NCBI RefSeq assembly: GCF_010389155.1
Contig: NC_057762.1
Span: 7,861,513-7,925,512 of the forward strand
Reading direction: 5' to 3'
Length of the DNA: 64,000 bases
DNA from: Erigeron canadensis
Lineage: Eukaryota; Streptophyta; Magnoliopsida; Asterales; Asteraceae
Under the pieces are notes generated by a model, which was not told the origin of the DNA, did no database searches, and saw nothing but the letters and a program-made list of their open reading frames with translations. The first letter of the stretch is position 1. Every line of letters begins with the position of its first letter. Made by a program: the position numbers and the translations under genes. Below are positions 47,262 to 56,932 of this stretch, piece after piece.

Positions 47262-48758
47262 ATGGCTGCACTTCACGGCGGAGATGGTGGCAACGACCCT
47301 CCAAATTGGGGGTGGAATCCCGAATGGGGTTGTAGGCGTACGGGTGGTAAGTATATATTAATGTACGTTGCATATAAATATATGTTACATATGTATATAT
47401 ATATATTTGTTATTTTATTTTGTTTTGTAGGTATTAGCACAGGGAGAGCTGTTGCCGCTAACAACGATCTGGAGCATGAGTTTCAGAATTCGGGACGCCG
47501 AATCTCGCTTATGTTAAATAACGATCTTAGTAGGTGGCAGGCAATCGGGGACCACGCCAAGTGGTACAAGAGCTATTTGGGGACCTATGTCGCTACCGTC
47601 CCACATAATTACGAGTCGTGGGATCAGGTGTCGCAGCCCATCAAGGATGGACTTACTGACGGGCTTATGGTATAAAACTATCTTTTTTTACTATTTAAAT
47701 ACGTCATTTAAAAAATATGGTAGATGCTAACTATTACTTGGTACTATTGCAGAGACGGTTCTACTTAGAACCATATCTAGGTCACCCAGAAAATCACCCG
47801 TTACGAGAGGCCGTAACCAGGATGATTCGTCAGGATGCCCTAAAGATCTACAGGGATAAAAAAGCAAAATTCAAGAAGACTTGGTTCACTGACAGGGGTG
47901 GGTCCCAGAGGCTGGCAGAACTGGAGGGTCAGCCTCCGTACGGGATGCCTCCACAGGTGTAGAGTTATCTACTGGGTTACTGGACCAGCGAGCCCCGGAT
48001 GATTGCTGCCTAAAGAAACACGACAAACAGGCAGCAACAAAATAATTTTGTCAGTACTCACGGTCGGCAGTCTTACGCTCAGCGTGAATGGCGTTACGCT
48101 GTAAGTTATACGTAATTATTTATATCCACGTATGTAAACATATATCTATACAGAGATACACATACAAATATATAACTTTGATTAATGTATATACAGGAAG
48201 ATAATGATGGGCGACGTGAGGAGCCGCCTGAGTTTTATTTGCGGGCCCACACGAGACGAGATGGGATGGTGCAGGACGCAGTTAGGCCCATTTATGTAAG
48301 ATCTTGCACAAATCCGGAAAAAAGATATTTTATTGGTATATTTATATTAAGTATAACTAATTTTTAGTTATTATTAACTTAATTTTCATGTGCTACAGGA
48401 GCGGCTTCTTGATACCCACCAAAGACTTTCCCAAGTGCCCAATACCCCGCCTACGCAGACATATGTGGACGCTTTAGGGACTCGATCGGGACATACTCGT
48501 GTGGTTGGGCGTGTGGTTAGGGGAACATGTGGACCGAATGTCCCCCTCCCCGAGGATATAGAGCAACCCTTGCCAGCCCAACAGTCACCGTCCTTTAACG
48601 TCAATGATATGTTCGCGCAGGGTAGCCCTTGGAGCCAGTCATCATTCGAGGCCGGACCTAGCACGTCATCATCCCATGCTGGGCCTAGCACGTCACGGGC
48701 CCCCACACAGCGGTTGGGTAGTGATAGTGATAGTGATAGTGATGATGAAAGTGATTAG
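47262..48758 (+). pseudogene. Ptta/En-Spm Transposase_24-like gene (second gene of the MuDR-like element)
   Basis: Five coding exons keep frame: 47262-47346, 47431-47669, 47753-48100, 48197-48295 and 48399-48758. The middle resembles the Transposase_24 (Ptta/En/Spm) family: SWDQVSQPIKDGL, an arginine/lysine-rich helix (MIRQDALKIYRDKKAKFKKT), a WSYLLGYW-like segment, SYAQREW and PPEFYLRAHTRRDG. The N terminus is Gly/Trp-rich. The C terminus is Ser/Pro-rich and ends in an SDSDSDSDDESD acidic tail. Exon 3 has two in-frame stops: TAG at 47960-47962, where the family has Trp, and TAA at 48011-48013. Its role in transposition is unknown; DNA binding is the usual assumption. Frame conservation elsewhere suggests recent decay. 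Confidence 0.8.
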
Positions 48759-49042
48759 TTTTCCCTTTTTTTATTGTTTGTATTCATTGTTTAACTGAAA
48801 TGTGATTTCCTTTTGCGTGATATTATCATTTGTATTTTTTATGTTTTTATACATTTGTTGATAAAAAAATAATTGGAATCAACTTTAGAAAAGTATTATA
48901 AAATCAATGTATGTACAACAGAAAAGTATGAAAAATTGTTGATTGAAACTTGTTTTGGAACAACAACAACTTAAATACATAAAAAATATATACGATAAAA
49001 AAAGTATACATACAAACAACCTATATAAAACATAGACTGGCG
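48759..49042. other. Gap between the two convergent transposon genes
   Basis: 284 bp of AT-rich sequence between the stop codons, which must hold both polyadenylation regions. No ORF. Confidence 0.6.
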
Positions 49043-52000
49043 TTAATCGTTTATTACAATAGGAGGGCCTGGTGGTACTCTTGGTATGTTTGCGTACAAC
49101 CAATTTTGATACGCATTTTCTTGATTTGCGTACGTTAATGCTAGTCGACGTGCAGGATCGGTTGCGTGAAATTCCCATTCCGGATTCTTGTAGGCCATTG
49201 GGTTGTCGCCTGCTAATTTCACTGCAACAAAATGGGTTTCGTCGTTTATGAAAGCAATACTTATCGGTTGTTTGAATAACAGCTGATCTAAGCCGTGATG
49301 CATCGGAAATACTGTGCGGGGGTCACGTAGGCTAACGCAGTTGACTATTATACCCAGCTTATTGGCCAGGAGGATATGGAACCAAACTTTACTCATCCAA
49401 TGATCTATGGGCCGGCTTCTTCCATAATAAGATGTTCGCAGCGCCTACAACATTCGGTTGCCCTCTGTTTGCCCAAACATTTGCATGTACCCATCGAGGT
49501 CAGATTCAAACTTCGCGAGCATCTGCGTACGAACCCACTCTGCACCCATCTCCTCATCTAGCCCCAAAGCTACAGCGGTAGCTCGAAATCCACAGTTACC
49601 GTCTCCTTTGACATTTTGTGCGCCTACAACCTATGACCTTAAGTACGATGGTATCTCACCTAGTACCCAAGCGTAATTTTTGGAAAGACTGACGTTATAC
49701 GGTTCCGCAACATACCCAACCCAACTGGCCGATGACTGTGCCTCTGACTCTGGATCTGACACCTGCGCCTGCCTTGATTCATATATGGGTGCATTTCTAA
49801 ATTGTGTACGTGGTGGCCCGAAGATGTCATCAACTAAGTTGGAATATGGTTGGTCATAGTTGAGCCAATGGTCTTGGGACGTATCGCCGAATCCATATAA
49901 TTTTTGTGTCACATATGGTGTATCCCCGTCCCCGTAGGATTGGGACGGCTCCCCGAAAGTATATATATTATCAAGACCTGGATATGGGTGCAGGTTTTCG
50001 AAAATGTCAGGATTATCTTTGACCCATTCTGATTCAGGGTGGGATTGATCGTCGAACAAGTTTCGTTTCTCGGGATAACGACAGGACTGGGACGGCTCGT
50101 ACGTACTGTGTCTGGCGGGCTGCGCAGGTGGAGGTTTGTTCAAATCTGGCACCTTGTATTCCCTCGGTCGACTGGACTTGGATTTTCGTAGCCCAGGTGG
50201 GTTGGTGTTGAGATCGGGCACCTGGACCATTAGTAAGAATCAGTTTCCTTAACCGAGGTAGTTATGTATACTGTATTAATTGAATAAGACAAATATTTTT
50301 TAAGATGTATTATGTATACCTTTGGCGGCTTTTGTTTCAAGCCGACTGGTCTTCCGCGTGTGGTCTTTTGAACAAGAGGATCTTTCACTTGTGTCTTACC
50401 AGGCTTAAACATGTCTTTAATTTTTGACAACCAATGTTTTTTTTGGGCCTTGGGTTGCTGATCCAAAAAATTCGTAAGACCATCAACGAATTTATGGACA
50501 TCGTCTTCTTCGTCTTCGTCTTCTACGCATGTCCACGGTGTTAAGTCAAGCTTTTTCCAAAACGGGTCTATGACATGAGGCTGTATATGAGTCCCTGCAT
50601 TTTTTTGAGATAAATAAGTGTACGAAATTATGTGGTTTTGATGAAAAAATACAAGTAATAAATCGTACTAACCGCGCTGCATGTACTCGGCAATCTTGCA
50701 GGCACATGGTAGCCCGCAACTGGACTGAACCTTGCACCCACATTTGTTAACATGTCTTTTAAGGACTTTGTCTAAGCGTACAATTTCATCAGCCATGATG
50801 TCCAAAGCTTTAAGTGAAACCTTTCCCAACAGGTCCTTCATACAGTTGTAATTATGTTTCCCCTTCCGGGTCCCGTTGCTATACCCCAGTTGGCCCCTTA
50901 TTTCTGCTTCTTGACTGATCAGGACAGAATCAACACATTGGAGGATTCTAGTAAATGTGCATTTCCCCCTCAATTCTTCCTTCAGTAAATGGTGCTCGGC
51001 CTCCACTCTGTTTGTGGTGTGGTTTTGGTAGTTGAGGTGTTCGTCGACCCAACAGGACACAAACTGCTCTCGGTATGGGGACAACCAATTATCGGTCAGG
51101 TACTTGTAGACGCCTGGAAAACCCGCAAGTTTTTCCTTTAACTCCTTCTCATTTGACTTAAACTCGTCAAAAGTCCGAGACTGATAGACTTTTTTCCACC
51201 AAACGTTAAGCCTGTCAATGTTAACATCTTTCTTCATCCGCAATGCCGGTTCACAGTGCTTGATTATGTTTTGCCATATATGGTACCTACACAGCAGTTG
51301 TTTCGCTTCCGGCATAACAACCTTCAAAGCTCTCATCAGGGCCAGCTCCCTGTCAGTAAGAACGACACGAACGGCAAAGCCATCAGCAAGGGTGGACTTG
51401 AGACATTGTAAAACCCATTGATAATTTGCCTCCCGCTCGTTTACGATAAACGCATACGCTAAACTGAAGGTCTTCCCCGTTGAAGTCACGCCGACGATCT
51501 CAACTAGCGGCATGTTGTAGATGTTGGTTTTGTACGTGGAGTCTATTTCAATAACCCAGGGAAATGCGCGCCATAGGGTCATTGATGTTGGATGAATGAA
51601 AAACAGGTTCTCCAAGCGTCCATTTTTGTTATTTGTGGTGAACTGGTAAAAGTACCTTTTCTCTTGCAACAGTGAAAACATAACCTGCGATTAGTGACCA
51701 AGATATAGTAAATAAGTCAATTCCAACAACGTAGTACAATAGAATATTTAATGTTTGTACCTGCATTGGAGTACGCCCTGCTTGGCCCGACCTTCTTCTC
51801 GCTTTTAGGAAGTTGGTAATGTCTCCTTTCCGAGTCAAGTTTCCTGGAAATTCAAGTTTGAGGTTTACCAGGATCTGATGTGGGTACAAACCGCGATCCG
51901 ATTGGGTCCCCACAAATTCCTTTTCTTCATCCGTCATCCGTCTGGCGTATGCATTCCCTTGCAGATTGGTAGTTGGATCATGATTGTGTCTCCAATCCTT

Positions 52001-52386
52001 GACAATTAACCTCCAACCACCATCACGCCCAGGGCGGCCTATTAAAGTGAAGGGACAACCTATCTTACTGGACCGTTTGGTGGGCCAATTAACCTTGCAT
52101 CACGCGCTCCACCGTGGTGACATATAAGTGTCACTTTATTGACCACCTCTTTTAAGTTTTTGTTCGTCCGCCGTATAACTAGAACATAACCCAAATCCAT
52201 TGCTGTTCTTTGAGCCCACTCCGTTAATTCTTCAAAGGAACCGAACACCTCATCAGCTTCAAAGTCCCCAGCTTCGCATTCATATTCACCGTCTGCATCA
52301 GGTTGCTCAAACACATTATCCGGCACTTCAATACGTACATTTTCTGGGTCTGCCCAAATATCCTCCAAACTATCCATCTGAAACAA
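49043..52386 (-). pseudogene. MULE transposase with FAR1-type zinc finger and C-terminal OTU-like cysteine protease
   Basis: Four coding exons on the - strand: 52386-51771, 51684-50673, 50594-50320 and 50221-49043. Exon 1 has a FAR1/WRKY-GCM1-like zinc region (CHHGG, GCPF, WRHNHD); its length is one base out of frame, and the frame changes between about 52110 and 52065. Exon 2 is the MULE transposase core, with acidic residues in IEIDSTYKTN, LTDRELALMRA and TTNRVEAEHHLLKEEL, then a SWIM-like CGCKVQSSCGLPCAC with Cys where SWIM has His. Exon 3 is a basic linker (KKHWLSKIKDMFKPGK). Exon 4 has a disordered region, then an OTU fold: GDGNCGFRAT (catalytic Asp and Cys) and NDETHFVAV (His). Stops: TAG at 49633-49631 and 49447-49445. 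Catalytic residues survive, but the frame does not. Confidence 0.88.
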
Positions 52387-52460
52387 TTCAAGTAAATATC
52401 AACCTCATTAACTATTAATGGTGTCCATACTATATATATATATATATTTACATCTATACT

Positions 52461-52496
<36 letters not shown>

Positions 52497-52758
52497 AAAA
52501 CGCTTGAAAAAGAAAGATACACAATACCAGCAACTACAAATACTGTTAAAGAAAGAGACACAAAGTCTTGAAAAAATATATATCTATACTCAAGAAATTT
52601 TTTTCAGAAATTTACATTTGAAAATGAATGTGATTTAGTTGGTAATATATAGTATTCGAAAATGATGGGCTGCCATCATTTTATCCTATCGAAGTATGAA
52701 AAGTATTGCTCGGTATGGCACATAACCATTCCCAAAGTCGCAGACCAGTATGGTACTG

Positions 52759-52888
52759 GACGTTGAATGACAGCCATTTGGGCGATGAAAACCAAGCGCC
52801 ACGTCACCGGTATTAGCGGCGACGTCGCCGCTAATACTGGTGACGTGGCGCTTGGTTTTTATCGCCCAAATGGCTGTCATTCAACGTC
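52759..52888. repeat. 130-bp near-perfect palindrome (subterminal R1)
   Basis: Two 65-bp arms with no spacer, centred at 52823/52824 on GAC/GTC, with two mismatches. The centre is the element core GCGGCGACGTCGCCGC extended to TATTA...TAATA. The outer arms include ACCAAGCGCCACGTCACC and GACGTTGAATGACAGCC. Confidence 0.96.
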
Positions 52889-52905
52889 GCCAGGCTGTCG
52901 GGGGT

Positions 52906-52940
52906 CCCACTATTAACGGCGACGTCGCCGCTAATACCCT
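52906..52940. repeat. Subterminal palindrome R2
   Basis: CCCACTATTAACGGCGAC then GTCGCCGCTAATACCC: the core palindrome at 52911-52936 has one mismatched pair. It is centred 100 bp from R1. Together with L1, this outer pair marks the related ends of the element. Confidence 0.88.
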
Positions 52941-53040
52941 GGTGGGGTTGACCGTTGACCTGGTGGTGTTACCTAATGCCTCCTCACCTAACCCTAAATC
53001 TTCATTAGCCACCTTCTCAAAAACCACTCCGCTGACATAT

Positions 53041-53577
53041 CCCAAGAACAATTTTATTTATTATTATTTTGTTATTATTGTCATTACTTTAAGTAAAAAC
53101 TTTTACGTAAATAACGGATCATCTTTGTATATGTTTTTTTTTCTTTTATCAATAGTCGTATTTCTTTTCTTTTCTATATAATCATCGGAAGGGATGTTCG
53201 AAAAAGAAAAAAAAAATCATCATTCGAAAGTGAGATTGTATGGAAACGATGGTTAGATGTTATTCAAATTATTTTGTATGTCAAGAACGTGACTACTAAA
53301 TTATAGCTTTGTGAAAAAATAAAAGCATATTAATATTACGACTAAATTACGTATACTATCACATAATTGAGTTTACACATTTTTGTATTTTTTATAAGTT
53401 TGGCATTGCACTATATTAACTAAAAAAGTATTATTTTGTTAGTAACAACAGTAACTTAAACCGATGCTTACTATACGATGTTCATTATTTGTCGGTGGAG
53501 TTGCATTGCCAAATCTCACTGATGAGATAGGATATACGGTGGAGCTGCATTGCCAAATGAAAGGTTTCTCATCATCT
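53041..53577. other. Spacer
   Basis: AT-rich. GGTGGAG(T/C)TGCATTGCCAAAT occurs twice, about 42 bp apart (53498 and 53540). No gene. Confidence 0.5.
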
Positions 53578-53585
53578 ATTTTATG

Positions 53586-53997
53586 CAATGTTTTAAATAC
53601 CGGTGTTTTGGTCGTACCGGTATCACCGGTATACCGGTCGGTACGTACTGGTACGGTAATTTAATTTTTGTTTTTTTATTTTTATATAAATCCTACAAAA
53701 CTTGTTACAATTTAATGAAAATAATCAAAATAATACAACTACAATCCACTCAAAAATAATACCAAATGGTTATTTCATAACAAAATATAAATTTTAAAGT
53801 TTACAAATAACAAAACATAACATTTAAGTATCAAAAAAGATTTTCAAAAAATAAAAAATAAATAAAAAATACCGGTATCACCATTCCGGTAATACCAGAA
53901 ATACCGAAAAAACTGGCCGGTATTGAATAGTGAAAATATCGGATAAAATACCAGGATAGGTAATACCGGCCAGTACGTACCGTTATTTAAAACACTG
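53586..53997. mobile_element. hAT-type MITE, 412 bp
   Basis: The ends CAATGTTTTAAATACCGGT and, in complement, CAGTGTTTTAAATAACGGT are inverted repeats. A perfect 8-bp duplication ATTTTATG flanks them (53578-53585, 53998-54005), as in hAT elements. ACCGGTA words are dense at both ends. No ORF. A related copy lies at 56220-56545. Confidence 0.9.
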
Positions 53998-54059
53998 ATT
54001 TTATGCATAAGATGTTATGCTAGCTTCTTGGAGAATTTTCTTCTTCCAACATGAGTGAT

Positions 54060-54830
54060 TACAAAGGCATTTGATGTATTCTATACCGCGTCGGGCCAAA
54101 AAATAAATTATCAGAATATCAATCTATTTGTGGCATTGGAGTTAATGATTTAAAAGTTCAAAATTTGGCAAACATGGCGGGATGGAGAATTACAAATTAA
54201 AGCTCCCTTGTACATACTTAGGGGTTCCTATTGGTGCTAGGATGTCTTGTATATATTAACCAACGGCAGCCAATCATTCAGAAATTTATCTAAGTTATTA
54301 GTTGGAGCACTTAATTGGCACATTGTCCTTTTCAATTCCTTGTTTCGAATACCTAAAGCTGTGTTATGGCTAAACTTGTGTCTATTAAGCATCAAGCAAT
54401 GATTTGCTGTCACTTCTATTAACTGGTGAATAGGATTTACAAGGTAACAAAACTTTTTTCTGTTAAATGTTGTTTATTCGTTGACAAACAAGTATTGTTG
54501 CCGTAGGCCGGTGATGATGGTATACAAACTAGGTGGAAGAAATTCATATGGAAAATTAAACGTAAACATATACGTGTTCTCTTGGAGGCTATATATTAAG
54601 AGATAGATTGCCAGATCGGCTTCATTTGTCAGCCCAAGGTATACATCTTGACTCTATATATGAATGTGTACTTTGTACGAGGGGTTTGGATGATATGTTC
54701 GGCAGTTGGAATGTCATATTCTATCAACTCTCGTAAAGGGTCTTAGGTTGGGTCCAAATTAAGCATTATAGTTGATATATATAATGTAAGTCGTCAGGTA
54801 CTTGAAGTGATTATGTTCGTCGGTCATTAT
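54060..54830 (+). pseudogene. LINE (L1-type) ORF2 remnant: end of reverse transcriptase and zf-RVT
   Basis: Conceptual translation in shifting frames recovers plant LINE landmarks: GIGVNDLKVQNLANMAGW and APLSYLGVPIGARM-like segments after the reverse transcriptase palm, WQPIIQKFI, then a zf-RVT-like region (RDRLPDRLHLSAQGIHLDSI, ECVLCTRGLDDMF). Stops and frame changes are frequent, so it is an old fragment. Frame joining was done by eye, so borders are approximate. Confidence 0.6.
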
Positions 54831-54954
54831 AGTAACAATTGAATGAATTTTTATTCAAGTCCAGCCCGCGTAAGACATTTTAAGAAATTTAAAATCAAGT
54901 TTATCTTAGATTTAATCTAATCAGTGAGGAAATCCCTAACTTGATTTCTTACTT

Positions 54955-55205
54955 TTTTTTTTTTTTTTTTTTTTTTTTACAAGTGAATTTTACCTCAGAC
55001 GCATATGATGTGTGCTGATCGCACAACGAAAGGGTCCCGCACTAAGCGGATCTTAAATAGCCTTTCCCACCATACCACCTCCATTATTGAAAAATACCGT
55101 TGAGCAGAACCTACCAAGGCTCGAACTCGAGACCTTGGTGTAAACTCTCCCGGGGTTCCGCATAGCAGGTTTAGTGAAACGCCCCTAGCCACTGGGGTTT
55201 AACCC
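54955..55205 (-). mobile_element. SINE of a fourth family (family E) with long A tail
   Basis: On the - strand it begins GTTAAACCCCAGTGGCTAGG, has a B box GAGTTCGAGCC and ends in about 28 A residues (T run at 54951-54978 on the + strand). The head includes GGTCTCGAGTTCGAGCC, of tRNA origin. Target duplications were not resolved. Confidence 0.7.
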
Positions 55206-55935
55206 ATTTTACGAGATCTTTCCATAACATAGACATTTGGTCATAATTAATTACATCTACAGATTAAAATCAATGGTCATGATTTAATAAATTATTTTTG
55301 AATTTTTGACCTTTGATTTTAATTTAAAAGACAAAACTTCTTAACTTAGTAATAAAGTTATTAGTAATAATTTTAAAAGATATTAATCCTTTTTATTAGA
55401 ACTCATGAAAAAAAATATGTGAGGGCTAATATATACATTATCAAAATGTGTAGTTAATATCTTGTCGTTTCAAAAGTTTGAAATTTTAATTAAATCAAAC
55501 ATGTTTTAAATTATAGAATGTGTGGTTGATATATTATTAACATATGTGGCTCATGTACGTATTGCCTCTTCAAAAAATTGAGTGTTCAATTCAAATCAAG
55601 CATGTTTTACATGTATATTTTGTAGATGTTATTAGCTTTCGAATCAAGCATCTTACATGAAATTGAGTTATACTGTACATATATTTGATTTTTCAATTGT
55701 GACAATAAAATTGATATTGGGATTGATCCTACAAGGGAATATATCTCACCGATCTATGTATGGTGTAAGGGTGGACGGTGTACACCAGTGATCAAATTGG
55801 TACCGGTCGGTCATCAGGTGTAACCCACTCCGCACATCCGATACTGGAAGGGTGGGAGGAAAACAGGAGGGTCGCTCTGGGTCTCTCACCGCCTTTGTTA
55901 CCTTTAGATGCTTCCAAGTAAGTGATTTTTTTTTT
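55206..55935. other. Spacer
   Basis: AT-rich up to 55720, then a GC-richer stretch (55770-55910) with short GGTACCGGTCGGT words. No gene. Confidence 0.45.
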
Positions 55936-56873
55936 GAGTTAAGTACTTTTTGCGTCCCTGTGGTTTAGCGTTTTATCACTTTTCGTCGTCTCAGTTAACT
56001 TTTGGCTAAATTCATCCTTGTGGTTTGCATTTCGTCATTGGATCCGTTAACCCAGGGGCATTTATGTCTTTTCATCCATCTTAAGTGCAAAATTCGTCCT
56101 TATGGTTTGTCGTTTTTGTATTTTTCATCCTTAACTTTAAAAAACCTCCAAACAAGAATTTAATCAAAACCAAAACAAACTCAAATCAAAAACCTATATA
56201 TACATACATATGAAGATGTAATTTAACAGCGGCGGTACGACTAATTTGATTTATATAATTTATTTTATAAAAATGTTATAAAATTTACTATAACTAACTA
56301 AATTGTCAAAATATAATTACTATCCACTCAAAAATAATACCAAATATGTATTTTATTATAAATATAAGTTTTAAAGCTCACAAATTAAAAAAAAACATTA
56401 AAATATTACAAATGGGAATACCGGAACGGCAATACCGAAAAATATCAAAAACGTTAGAAATAGTTGTACCGGAGTACCACCCCGATACCGGTATTGCCGG
56501 TAACAGACCGGTATACACCTGTATTTAAAACATCATATGTACGTGTTTGCATTTGAATGTGATTGAGTAGATTCTCAAATATATATGTATATATAGGTTT
56601 TTGTTTTGTTTGGATAAGTTGTTACCATTATTTATTTATTTTTTGTTAACGGAGAGGATGAAAAATGCAAAAACAAGAAACCACAGGGATGATTTTTGCA
56701 CTTAAATGGGTTAAAAGACGAAAATGCCCCTCGTGCATGTGAGGGGGTTAACGGCAAAGTTATAATGGCAGGGACGAAATGCAAACTACGAGGATGAATT
56801 TAGCCAAAAGTTAACGGCGAAGACGAAAAATGATAAAACGATAAACCACATGGACGAAAAAAGTACCTAACTC
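55936..56873. mobile_element. MULE-like element with about 230-bp inverted repeats
   Basis: Both ends read inward as GAGTTA(A/G)GTACTTTTT, CGTCC(C/A)TGTGGTTTA and TTAACTTTTGGCTAAATTCATCC, with good similarity for about 230 bp. Long inverted repeats of this kind are typical of Mutator-like elements. No transposase. A hAT MITE relative is nested in the middle. Confidence 0.8.
56220..56545. mobile_element. hAT-type MITE relative nested in the MULE-like element
   Basis: It shares CCACTCAAAAATAATACCAAAT and the dense ACCGGTA-rich right end with the 53586-53997 MITE, ending CTGTATTTAAAACAT. The left end is poorly preserved. Confidence 0.6.
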
Positions 56874-56932
56874 TTTGTTTTACAAAAAATAATCTCCCAT
56901 TTTTCATTGATATATATATATATATACATATA

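Larger units (their letters stand above)
45905..53040. mobile_element. MuDR-like two-gene DNA transposon with palindromic subterminal repeats (decayed)
   Basis: The left part (46050-46190) and right part (52755-52960) are related in inverted orientation: each has two palindromes with core GCGGCGACGTCGCCGC, and the outer one is preceded by GGGGG(C/T)CCCACTATT. Between them are two convergent genes: a Transposase_24/Ptta-like gene (+, 47262-48758) and a FAR1/MULE/OTU gene (-, 52386-49043), with 284 bp between their stops. Starts near the ends and tail-to-tail genes recall MuDR. Both genes are inactivated. The exact termini and target duplication were not found, so the outer coordinates are approximate. 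Confidence 0.8.

Noticed and set aside
48386..48706. - strand frame opposite the last Ptta-like exon
   Set aside because: It mirrors the Ser/Pro-rich coding exon, which keeps frame with four other exons on the + strand.
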